Source: Absidia repens (lineage: Eukaryota; Mucoromycota; Mucoromycetes; Mucorales; Cunninghamellaceae). From it: a stretch of DNA of 64,000 nt. The position numbers were made by a program, and so were the translations under genes. This document shows, piece by piece, positions 44,293-54,088 of this stretch. Under the pieces are notes generated by a model that had not been told where the DNA came from, ran no database searches, and worked only from the letters and a program-made list of their open reading frames with translations. The DNA is taken from assembly GCA_002105175.1 (NCBI GenBank), contig MCGE01000002.1:2447102-2511101 (forward strand), written 5' to 3'. How positions within the stretch are numbered: position 1 is the stretch's first letter; each line of letters opens with the position of its first letter.

Positions 44293-44906
44293 GTTAATAA
44301 TAACAATAAAAAAAAAAAGAAGAGTTGTCAAATGCGGAATCAACGAACCTAAAAAAAAATAATTCATTGAACCTCCGACTAGTCGAGAAACGAGGCATAA
44401 TGAGGAGAAACGCTAAGTAAGCTAGAGACGCTCTCATTTTACTTCCCCAAATTCAAACAATAAAGGATTATACGAGATTTAAATATTCCAATCCCTTCAA
44501 GGAACAAAAAAAAAAGATCTATTGGGTGCCAGGGTTATTGTTGAAGTGTGAAATGTAGTGTGCGTCTAATCCCATCCTATTAAACCCCACACTTCAACAA
44601 TAACCCTGGCACCCAATAGATCTTTTTTTTTTTGTTCCTTGAAGGGATTGGAATATTTAAATCTCGTATAATCCTTTATTGTTTGAATTTGGGGAAGTAA
44701 AATGAGAGCGTCTCTAGCCTACTTTGCGTTTCTCAATTTTAGGCAAAGCATCTCAGACGGGATTTGAACTGTTCCTGATTTTTTCTAGTTTTGGCCAAAG
44801 CTTTTTTTTTTTTTTCCTTTTTCTTTTTTTTTTTTATTTTTTATCTTCATCATTAAGGTGCAAGCAATTTTTTTTTTTGTCTGGTGTAAAGCCTTCTTTC
44901 ACTAAT
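44293..44906. promoter_or_regulatory. Divergent promoter region occupied by a large palindrome
   Basis: 614 bp between the SET gene (-) and the Dlt1-like gene (+). More than half of it is the inverted repeat annotated separately, so both genes read outward from the same hairpin-capable sequence. T runs (44803-44840) precede the Dlt1-like start. Confidence 0.65.
44404..44734. repeat. Near-perfect inverted repeat, ~147-bp arms, 37-bp loop
   Basis: Left arm 44404-44550 and right arm 44588-44734 are reverse complements with only a few differences (near the outer ends and one base of length in the internal A/T run). Shared landmarks are gagacgctctcattttactt, ggattatacgagatttaaat and gggtgccagggttattgttg. 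It could form a long RNA hairpin or DNA cruciform. No ORF inside. Confidence 0.92.
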
Positions 44907-46277
44907 ATGTATCTATGTAAAATTCTTTTATTGTTCGTTATCGTTTTAACAGTCGTGGTTATAGCCATCTCAACAACGGATATATTCGTGCAAGCTCTGT
45001 CAAATGCGACAACAGCATCTGCTGGGGTCTTCAAATATAGCAATATTGTTGTAGTTGGTATTCATTATTCTTTATTGGTAAGAATTTGAAGTACAAGTAA
45101 CTGGTGCGTTGCGAATCGTTATGTACTAATGTCGTCTCTTGTGTCCTTTTTAGGTCAGTGCCATCCTAATACTTACTTGTAGTCGCTTCATCAGGGTACG
45201 TAGAGCACTGCGCGGTATTTCCAAAAGCCATACTCCAACATGCCACCTACCCAAGGTAGATATATAATATAATTAGAATGGGACGGGTATGTTAGGGTGC
45301 ATACAATTTTGATCCCATGGTTTTTGTAGTGCTTATTAAGTATTTCTTATTTGTTTGTATGCTAGAAAGTATTGCTCAAGGTGCAGCACGGGTTCTATAT
45401 GACTAGCCGTGTTATTCCATTTATCAAACCTCTATCCAGTGACATCAATCATTCCGGATGGGCCAATCCTGATAACATTGCCTTTGAAGGTGTTGACTTA
45501 AAGCGCGCTGTGGCAAGAACTCCAATTATCATCGGTGAGTGGGCAATAATCACAACATAGTATTATACTCATCTACATTATTTTTAATTAATAGAAAATG
45601 CAGCAATGAGAATCGGTGCTATTTATTCGAGGCCCTCTTTTGTTGAGATTCGACTCTATATCAACTTCCTAATTCAACATGGGATCATGGATAAAGCCTT
45701 TGGTTGTGTATATTTAGAAGGATATGAAAGTGCCCGATTCAGCAAATATGGACCGACGGAAGACGAATATATGAACATAATGAGACACTTGGCAACTATT
45801 CTCAATCAAATGGGATATTATCTGCAGGGCGTGACCTCGAAGCTTTCTGTAGTGGATATTCATCAGCATAATAATATTCTAATAAGTGACACCAGCAATC
45901 AACACCTTGATATGAACAAAAGATACGGTGAATCGCGTCGAAGCCCCAACAGTCAAACAAGTAGCCGAAGCAGGCAATCGGTATTCACTTACAAGCAACA
46001 TCGCAACAACAACAACAACTCAGTGTATTCATCAACTTATGGAAATTTAGCGTATTGTCATCACAATAAATTTCATACCCCCTTTCAACCTCACTCCACC
46101 CCTGATGAAGATGATGTGATATCTTTGGCCCAATCTGTGGCTACTTGGGCTTCCCGCACTTCTCAACAGCGTTCTCATTTGGAAAATCGATTTTTTGACG
46201 AACAAAAAGACGGTTACGACGAAAGGATGCGACATGTTATTTACGATCGTTTGATGAAACCTCACATTCAGCTTTAG
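44907..46277 (+). CDS. DLT1: Dlt1-like (defect at low temperature) fungal membrane protein
   Basis: Fungal protein with two N-terminal transmembrane helices and a cytosolic domain; yeast Dlt1 mutants grow poorly in cold, but the molecular role is unknown. Four exons: 44907-45077, 45154-45255, 45366-45534 and 45595-46277 (1125 nt, 374 aa). Helix 1 is CKILLLFVIVLTVVVIAIST, helix 2 IVVVGIHYSLLVSAILILTC, joined by a short loop, FVQALSNAT. The cytosolic part includes IGAIYSRPSFVEIRLYINFL, the mid-family motif, and YEYARFSKYGP-like YESARFSKYGPTEDEYMNIM. The tail from about residue 265 is Ser/Asn/His-rich and disordered. The family match is by topology and the RPSF/SARF..G segment, so moderate. The start is the last Met before helix 1; upstream frame is T-rich leader. 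Confidence 0.68.
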
Positions 46278-47495
46278 AACTACCAATCTCTACTCTCTAT
46301 TCTCACTTCTCTTTTCACCCTTTTAGAATTATCATATCATCATTTTGTTGGTCATTATCTTTATTATTATAATTACTTTTTTATGTCTGACAAACAAAAT
46401 AGAAGTTGGATTTTGTGAAATTCATAGTCCTATTAGGTTCAAGGTTGTTGGGGGTGGTTTTTGTTTCTTTGATTTTGACTATGAGTTAAGCATCTCTCCT
46501 ATTTTGCACGTCATTCTCAGCGTCCATCGATTGTGATTTTTGTATGTAAGGGAGAAAAATAAGATGGGTATTGACGTCTTCGCTGTTTTGCATTTTGGTG
46601 GACAGTCTTTAGATGCTTACTCCACTGCAGTGCCTGGCGATTCAAAATCTGTCGATTGGATAATTTACACTCCGAAGCACACTGATTTCTATTTTTCCTT
46701 TGTTTTCCTTTCGTGCTTTTTTGTTCCCTTTTGATTTTATTTTTTTCTGAACATCATTTTAATTGGTGAACTCCATGAGGTGCTAATTCTTGGATTAGTG
46801 TTAGAATTTGAATCAGGGGCATTTTGAAAAATGCAATACAAACATATATGGGGGAACCCTGTCATTTTGGATTTACGGTTGAGACCGTCATTGGATTAGT
46901 CTTCATATCTTGGTGATATGGAGTCATCATTAGCTTAGTTTAGTAATAGCTCATCTATATCTATATCTAAATAAAATATGTATTGTTTTTTTATTATTAG
47001 TCTCTTTCATGTGTTCAGTTTTTCTTGCAGAATGGATAGAAAAAAAAAATGCGTGTGCGTATGTGTGTGCAGGAAAAAAAGAAAATATAGGTATTATGGA
47101 GCTTTATCCAACCATCGTCAGTATGCTCCCTAGTGGATGCAGTATCTGATGTATGAGTCTGTAGAAGGAAAGAAAAAGGCGTGTGTGTCTAAAACTGAAT
47201 ACCTTGTTCTGAATATTCCTTACAGCCTCAAGCAAATCTGCACTTTGGTGCATATTTCATTTCAGTGAGAGTTACAAATATATGCAAATATTCAATAATT
47301 ACAATCGAGGTTGTAAGAACTGAGCTTTCTTACGGTGTTTTTCTGTTTATATATAACAAGGAAACGGGGGGGGGGTTTATTTTTTTAAGCGACAAGGGAT
47401 TTACAGAATGAAATGATATGATAGATATACTTGCCAATGCCTTTTTTTTTTTGGCGCTACAAATAAAAATACATTATTACAGGTGCTATGATAAA
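46278..47495. other. Convergent intergenic region with dispersed element copy 4
   Basis: 1.2 kb between the Dlt1-like gene (+) and the receptor gene (-). Contains the most diverged copy of the dispersed element (about 46850-47045), a GT-rich stretch near 47050-47072 and a G run at 47366-47374. No gene seen. Confidence 0.6.
46850..47045 (+). repeat. Dispersed AT-rich element, diverged partial copy 4
   Basis: Recognisable by gggggaaccctgtcattttg, gagaccgtcattgg, attagcttagtttag and ctaaataaaatatgta, then a ttagtctctttcatg box as in copies 1-3. The 5' part with the pyrimidine tract is too diverged to align by eye. Confidence 0.6.
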
Positions 47496-49350
47496 TTATA
47501 GTTCTTCAGTGGGATCGGAGGAAATGATAGTGGGATCATTGTTATGACTTGATTCTGTAGGCTCGGCAGAAATATTAACATCAATTACAAAATTTGATGA
47601 CCTATGTAAGGCCCGGCCTATACAATTATTAAGTAGACACCGGGTAAATTTTGCATATAAATCGGAAGAGTAATTGGTATAAATATAGCTGTAATCTTCA
47701 TCATTTTCGTGAGCAACAATGAAATATCCGTTCACTGGCTCCTCCACGGTAATGTTTCTGGAAAAGGATCGCCTCAATAATATATCAGGGGTAAAATAAT
47801 GACTTTCCATGTACTGATTCAAAATACTGGTGGACAATTTCAAACGCCGCATCGGTACCCTTTTCGTTAGGCATGCTGGGTAGGAATAATTTCGGGTGAC
47901 CTTATTATCAGCATCCTCTTCTTCAATATTACTGCTGTTATCCATGGTGGTATCCGTACTTGAATCACTGATAACACAAATTTCTGGACAATCCACACCG
48001 AGCACGAGATTATTCTTGTTATCATCATCATGGTGACTATCGCGTGATTTGTACAGGGAATGTTGTCTTTGCATAAAATCACCGCACCAGCAAAAGAGAG
48101 ATGATGGAATGTATGCTAAGGTTTCTTTGTTTCGTGGAAATGACGCGAGTACAGTTGTGCCGTCGTCCCCTGGAATTGTATTTTTGGTAATCTTGCCGTT
48201 TCCTTTTAATAGTCTTACATAATGATTTGATTTTGTTTCTACGACAACATATTCTATCACATGTTTATAAAACCAGTGGTCATACCATCCTGAAAATATA
48301 TAGGTGATGGCAGGATCATTTAAAAAAATGAGTGCCACTAAAACTCCGCCCAGTCCGTGAAGCACACCACTGGCCATGGTAAGACCATAGCCTGGAAAAT
48401 ATTGAGGAATAGTGATCATACACTGCATCAAAAATCCTAAAAAATTGCTTAATAATGGAACTAGATAAATAAAAATAAAAAATAAAAAATAGAAAAGGGA
48501 GACAGGGATCAGTTAACTCTAAAATGGCTTGGGCACTTTTTTAAAAAAAATTACCGAGTGGGTATAAAAGACAACGGACGATGACTTGGGATAGTTTGCT
48601 GGAAGGGGTCAATCTTCGTCTAGATTTGAATAAGTTTGCCATTATCTGATTATCTTTCACTATTTTAATGATGGCAATGGTGGATGATAAGAGGGCGATG
48701 ATGGTAGAGAAGAAAATAAATCCATAGAGCCACATCTAAAAGATAACAAGTGCCAAATATAATTCAAGATCCGCTTACACTTCAGTATTTTGATTATTTT
48801 AGCTTACAAAGCTGAGAGATTGGCCATATCTATTTTGCATAACATTGACATACCAGCAAGTATCATCAGGATTGTGGTATAATAGTTTCCTACGGTTGCC
48901 ATTGTAATAGTTGACAATAGGACCCACCAAACCAGCACCGCTGTAAATGATTGCAAAGGGGTAGTAGATAAATTCCAATATATGACGTCGTCGGAAATTC
49001 ACTACATAGACTAGCACTAAATTGATCCCAATCAACGCCAATAAAGTGACCACAAGAATAGCGAAGTATTGAGCTAGGAATGCCATAGCTAAACAGAATT
49101 TGGATTCACCTTGAATACTGATCATGATGATATAGAGTAAGTTTTCTATGAAGCTTGCAAGGCAACAGAATGCGGCACATCGAAGGGACGGTCGGTTAAC
49201 TCGTGCGTGATGATATAGTGCAAGGTAAAGAAATACCAAAATAGCTATCAAATTTATGGTAAGTGAAATGATGGAGCATGCTAGCCGAGCCCATTGTATC
49301 TGTGAAAATTGCTCCGGTGACAAATTTAACTCTCCTTCGCCTTCGTCCAT
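47496..49350 (-). CDS. Seven-transmembrane receptor (GPCR-like)
   Basis: Predicted plasma-membrane receptor. Exons 49350-48808, 48735-48555 and 48460-47496 (1689 nt, 562 aa). A short acidic N-terminus (MDEGEGELNLSPEQF) has no signal peptide. Helices: 1 about ACSIISLTINLIAILVFLYL, 2 CCLASFIENLLYIIMISI, 3 AFLAQYFAILVVTLLALIGI, 4 FIYYPFAIIYSGAGLVGPIV, 5 (exon 2) YGFIFFSTIIALLSSTIAII, 6 VPLLSNFLGFLMQCMITI, 7 GVLHGLGGVLVALIFLNDPA. Cys in loops 1/2 (GESKFCLA and DDTCWYV) could form the usual disulfide. A long Ser/Asp/Asn-rich cytosolic tail (residues about 320-562) would carry phosphorylation sites. Overall it resembles cAMP-receptor/Git3-type fungal GPCRs; ligand unknown. The upstream open frame to 49521 is T/A-rich leader. 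Confidence 0.8.
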
Positions 49351-50514
49351 ATTTGACACTGGCAAATAGGGATTAAGATCAATAAAAAGAGGGGAAAAGA
49401 TAAAGTTATTATTTTTTAGGAAAGAGGTCAAATGCCAAAGATTGAAGGGCAGAGAGAACGGGGAGATCGCTTTTTTTTTTTTTGAGACAGAAAATTGTGT
49501 TTTTAATGTTTTTGTAAACAAACAATGGACGAGTATTAGAATAATACTTAGAAGTGAAACAAACTATTTAATTCTGTGTAAGCTTCTAAAACTGACATTA
49601 TAAAAATATGCAGCTCTACGATACTCAAGTTCAAGCGATCTTGGGCAGACGATACGAAGTTGGCGTGTTTACGAAATTGATTGAAAAAATATTTCAAAAT
49701 CCGCGCACGTATTTTTTCTATTTATGTAGCTCTGCTGGACATTTACTTTTGTTTCCCTCTTTTCCTTCTTTTTTTTTTCCCCCTTCATTTTTCTTTACCA
49801 TTCAACTTCTATGGGGCTGTGTTGGATTTGGATCAGTGTCTGGAGTGGTTTAGAAGGGTTTTTAGCTTAGGGATTACAATATGCATCGGGAAACCCTTTC
49901 ATTTTGCATTCAGGATTTGGGACCACCTTTAGATGGCTTTTTGGAGCCTTCATTAGCATAGTTTAGTGTTCGTTCGTCCATAGCCTCTTTCTATATCTGA
50001 ATAAAATATGTCTGTTTTTCCGTACCTCAATGAAATTTGTCCCGTTAGTCTTTATCATGCCTTGTGCAATAGACCCCTTTTTTACAGACATACCCTGCTG
50101 GGCAGTGTGTAAGTTGCTTCTTAGAGGATCGCGCAACTGGAATGCGACAGTATTGTACTATCGGTATAGAAAACCGTCTTTTAGGCATTCATATGTCTTC
50201 CGCCACTATAATTAACATGACGTCAAAACTACTCCACCATCTTCAGTCCACATACCCTTTTACCGTTTTAACTCGAGCAAGGCATGTACACCATCTTCAT
50301 TACGCGTCTTCCCCTGTCCCTTTTTTTAACCAATCATAACAGTAAACAATGCATTTTCATTGTGTGCAAATCTATATATATTTTTCTTTTATTCGAGTCA
50401 ACAACTATAAAAAATGTCTACAGCTACTATATAATCTAAATCTAAACTATATACAAAGATATATCTAAACCAATCCATTCTAGTGCCATAATTGTCGGGA
50501 ATTGTAGGTATTTA
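49351..50514. other. Intergenic region with dispersed element copy 3
   Basis: About 1.2 kb upstream of the receptor gene and downstream of COX20. Copy 3 of the dispersed element occupies about 49690-50090. No gene seen. Confidence 0.6.
49690..50090 (+). repeat. Dispersed AT-rich element, copy 3
   Basis: 5' end with ccgcgcacgtatttt, pyrimidine tract, then accattcaacttctatgggg, gtggtttagaagggttt, agcttagggattacaatatg, aaaccctttcattttgca, attagcatagtttagtg, ctgaataaaatatgtc, and a following cctcaatgaaatttgtcc box. It keeps the first part seen in copies 1 and 2 but soon diverges in the second. Confidence 0.78.
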
Positions 50515-51140
50515 TTATGATGAGGTTGATTGAGTATCATTGCCACTGTTGTTGCCTACCAATTCGTTTTCATCCACAACCACCTGAATGCTCTTCTTGA
50601 TAGCGTCTCGTTGACGTTGTTTGGGGCTTGAATCCGTTTCCTTTACAATCAATCGTAGTCTTTCCAGTTTTTGCTTCCGATCCATTTGACACATTTCGAA
50701 GCTAATTGCTGATACACCACAGAAACCACCGACTGCCCAGTTGGCTGCTGTCGGTACTGAGCCTATTGAATAAAAATAACGTCTCATGCTACTTAGTCCA
50801 TTATCATTCAGCGACATTCTGGGAGTGAGACTTACGTTTTAAAATGAATCTTATAGCACCCAAACCAAAGGCAGCGCCTATAAAAAATTGTAAAAGGATC
50901 AATAACTTTAGAGTAAAATAGGATAATCAATCGTATATGTTCTTACCCATGCCGTACATAAGGGACGTGCGTGCACAAGGGATCTTGCCAACATCTTTGA
51001 ATTCTTCGAGTTTCACTGTCTAGAACCAAGAAAGGAAGTATTAGTACAACTGCATTTTTGATTTGAAAAGTTGATAGGTCTATGCTTGCCTTTAGCGCTT
51101 CCACATAGTCAGTTTTGTCAGGTACGCCATCTGGTGTCAT
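50515..51140 (-). CDS. COX20: Cytochrome c oxidase assembly protein Cox20
   Basis: Inner-mitochondrial-membrane chaperone for Cox2 maturation. Four exons: 51140-51090, 51019-50947, 50877-50836 and 50762-50515 (414 nt, 137 aa). Family pattern: KIPCARTSLMYGMGAAFGLG then AIRFILKRS, a short loop, ANWAVGGFCGVSAISFEMCQ; these two hydrophobic stretches are the pair of transmembrane segments and PCAR/NWAVG-F are hallmarks of Cox20/FAM36A. A charged tail follows (RKQKLERLRLIVKE) and then a Ser/Asn tail. The first intron has a GC donor (AAG|gcaagc ... ttctag), the only junction that restores ALK-TVKLEEF in frame. Divergent from ATP3, another oxidative-phosphorylation gene, across 0.7 kb. Confidence 0.88.
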
Positions 51141-51861
51141 TTTGTCTAATATTGATTTTGCTGGGGAAATATTTTATTGATGTCGCAAAAAGATAAAAGA
51201 ATTCCAAAAGAAAAAAAAAATCAACCTGGTCTCCCAGAAAAAGACGCGGAATTTAAAAATAACCTCACCTTGCAACATTGAGTACTTTTCATTTTACCAT
51301 AAATTGAGACAAAACCAACTAAAAAAAAAAAAAAAAAAAAAGAGAATACTCGCCTCAATTAATTTCACCATCATCTCAATGTAAAGTCGTTAATACCCAC
51401 ATTGTATATTTACGTTCTTCCTCACACCAGAACCATTCCAAATCCCGCCACTGTACAGTACAGCTACACCCTTCCTCACTTATCCCGTTTGAGGGAAATA
51501 TACATATAATATATATCTATCTATTCTGTCCTTTGACGTATTTTACTACGCATACGTTCCGATGGTTATTTTTTATCAAGAGCAACAATCTAACTTTTCT
51601 TCCCTGCAAGTAGAAGACTTGGTCCAGATAAGGTTGAGCAAGTAGCGGGAAAGAAAAAAAATAGCAGTGGATGATGACGTTAAGGAAAATATGACACTGT
51701 ATTTCGGTGATTAAAATGACTCGTTTGCCCATCCCAAGGGCGTAGGCCACCCCCCGACCCAAAAAACACAAAAAATTTTTAATTCACGCTTTGTGTTGTT
51801 TTTTCTCATTTTTTTTGCTCTTTTCCCCTCTCTTTTTTATTCAACCTTATATATTTTAGAG
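51141..51861. promoter_or_regulatory. Divergent promoter of COX20 and ATP3
   Basis: Shared 0.7 kb upstream region of two mitochondrial genes, with a 21-A run near 51320-51341 and a CT-rich leader before the ATP3 ATG. Co-regulation is an inference from arrangement only. Confidence 0.5.
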
Positions 51862-53131
51862 ATGTTGTCCACCGCTTCTCGCATTGCTGTTCGCCCTGCT
51901 GTTGCTCGGTAAACGATGAAAAAAATGAAATAAAATAAAATAAGGAATATATTTTCCAGTATATCGGTAGCGATTCAAACCACTAACTAACCTTTGTTTT
52001 GTTTATTTTTTGTTTTACAGCAATGGTGCTCAAGTCCGTAACATGGCCACTTTGAAGGAAGGTACGTATATCGACACACTAGCAGCGGAACACATCAAAA
52101 CGAACAGTACGCTAAACAACCATTCTTATTTATTTTATATGAACTTTGACGACCGATAGTGCAATTACGTTTGAAGTCTGTCCAAAACATTGAAAAGATT
52201 ACCGGTTCCATGAAGATGATTGCCTCCACCAAGGTCGGTAAGGCTCAACGTGCTATGGCCACTGCTCGTGCTTTTGGTAACGCCTCTTCTTGTAAGTGAT
52301 ATGCTAGAAGATATATATATTTATTGAGTGGCTAGTGTTTACGTGTACTTACTGATGACACCTCTTTTTTAATATTACTATCATCATTAGCTTTGTACAC
52401 CAGCGCCGAAACCAAGCCTGTCGAAGAGGGTAAGACTTTGATTGTTGCTACCTCATCTGACCGTGGTCTCTGTGGTGGTATTCACAGCAGTGTGTCCAAG
52501 GCTACCCGTCGTGTGGTTGCTCAACATCCCGAAGCCGCTGTTGTTGTTTTGGGTGACAAGCCCAAGGCTCAATTGTCCCGTTCTGTCCGCAAGAACTTGA
52601 CTCTTAGCTTCAACCAAATTGGCAAGGCTGTCCCTACCTTTGATGAAGCTTGCTCCATCGTTGATGTGATTGAAGAATCCGGTGAAGAATACGATAACGT
52701 CGATATTATCTACAACAAATTCATCTCTCCTATCTCTTACGAAGCTGAAACCCTCCGCACCTTCTCCCAAGAAGCTTTCAAGGCTTCTCCCAACTTTGCC
52801 GTCTACGAAATCGAAGATGATGTTTTGGCCAACTTGCAACAATTCACCTTTGCCAACGCTGTCCACCACGCTCTCGTCGAAGGTCATGCTGCTGAAATGT
52901 GTGCCAAGCGCGCTGCTATGGAAAATGCTACCAAGAACGCTGGTGAAATGATCAACAAGTTGACTATGTTCTATAACCGTGGTCGTCAAGCTGTCATTAC
53001 CAACGAATTGAGTAAGTCAAGGAATATGTAGTCATAAAAGGAAAAGCGAATACGCTAATATAATCTGTATACTGATATTTTTTTCTCTCTCTCCTATAGT
53101 TGATATTATTACTGGTGCCTCTGCTCTTTAA
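51862..53131 (+). CDS. ATP3: Mitochondrial ATP synthase F1 subunit gamma
   Basis: Central rotor stalk of F1Fo-ATP synthase. Five exons: 51862-51908, 52021-52061, 52160-52291, 52391-53011 and 53100-53131 (873 nt, 290 aa). The Arg/Ser/Ala-rich start MLSTASRIAVRPAVARNG is a mitochondrial presequence, and MATLKEVQLRLKSVQNIEKI starts the mature N-terminal coiled coil with TGSMKMIASTKVGKAQRAM. The central domain has SSDRGLCGGIHSSVSKA (family signature). The C-terminal helix includes AMENATKNAGEMINKL and FYNRGRQAVITNELIDIITG, the canonical gamma ending, completed by the last exon (IDIITGASAL). Strong codon bias suggests high expression. Confidence 0.96.
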
Positions 53132-53643
53132 ATGGACTACTCTAGAATAGTACCCCTTCTCTTGTCTTCTATTTTGAAAATATAATAATAAAAAAAGATT
53201 TGGATATTTTGTATTAGAAATATATTTTATGCTTTTGTTGGAATGGTGATTTGTGGCATTTTTGATTTGTGCCTGACGTTTTTTATATGTTGAAATTGAT
53301 GGGTAAACGTGGGGTTTAGGCTGGCAGGATTTATAAGCCACAGCACAGTTTGGGAGGATGTTTTTGAATGCCGAAACGCATTTGCTGGTTGGAAACAGGG
53401 TTTTCTATGGCAGATCTTCTCTTAGTTTTGTTTTAAAAAATTGATTGAAAATGGAATAATAAAGCTATTTATCGACGATATTGCAGATTTTGAATAAAAC
53501 TTGGGATGAATAGTGTCAGTCTATATTTAATAAATGAGTCTCGCAGTCCAGTCTCTTTTTATTAATGTGATTTTGGGCCAATGAAATAAAAATGTCACAT
53601 ATCATGCTCTCACATTTGCTAAAAAGTGAATCTTGGCTGTCAT

Positions 53644-53699
<56 letters not shown>

Positions 53700-54088
53700 T
53701 GTTCAATGACCATATTCCTAAATATTTCTAAAGATGATTTGACATATGAACTAGAACTGATTCCAATCATACTGTCCATCGCAATTTCATCCACACACCC
53801 TTATTTTTTCTTTCTGTGCATCCCATACCAAAGTAAAGAAAAAAATGAGAAGGGAGTCCCCAAGAAAGGCAAAAATTGAAATACAGATTAAATACGATCA
53901 GACCCATCATTCGATAATCAACAGGAATAAAATATATGATATGTGAATTTAATTTATTGACAAGTGGCAATATAATGGAGGTATATAATTGAGCAAAATA
54001 TAAAAATAAGCTAACGGCAATAATCAGTAATAGTGGATTCCCTAGAGGAACAAAAATATATATAGAAAAAAAAAATGTAACGGTAATA
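53132..54088. other. Convergent intergenic region with 50-A tract
   Basis: 3' flanks of ATP3 (+) and MED12 (-). It contains the longest homopolymer of the window, about 50 A at 53648-53697. No gene seen; ORFs over it are Lys or Phe repeats. Confidence 0.65.
53648..53697. repeat. Poly-A tract, ~50
   Basis: About fifty uninterrupted A between MED12 and ATP3. Exact length is sequencing- and assembly-sensitive. Confidence 0.9.

Noticed and set aside
44735..44785. tRNA 3'-half-like sequence (cagacgggatttgaactg resembles a T-arm on the minus strand)
   Set aside because: No matching 5' half, D-arm or acceptor partner lies upstream on that strand; it abuts the palindrome and is at most a remnant or coincidence.
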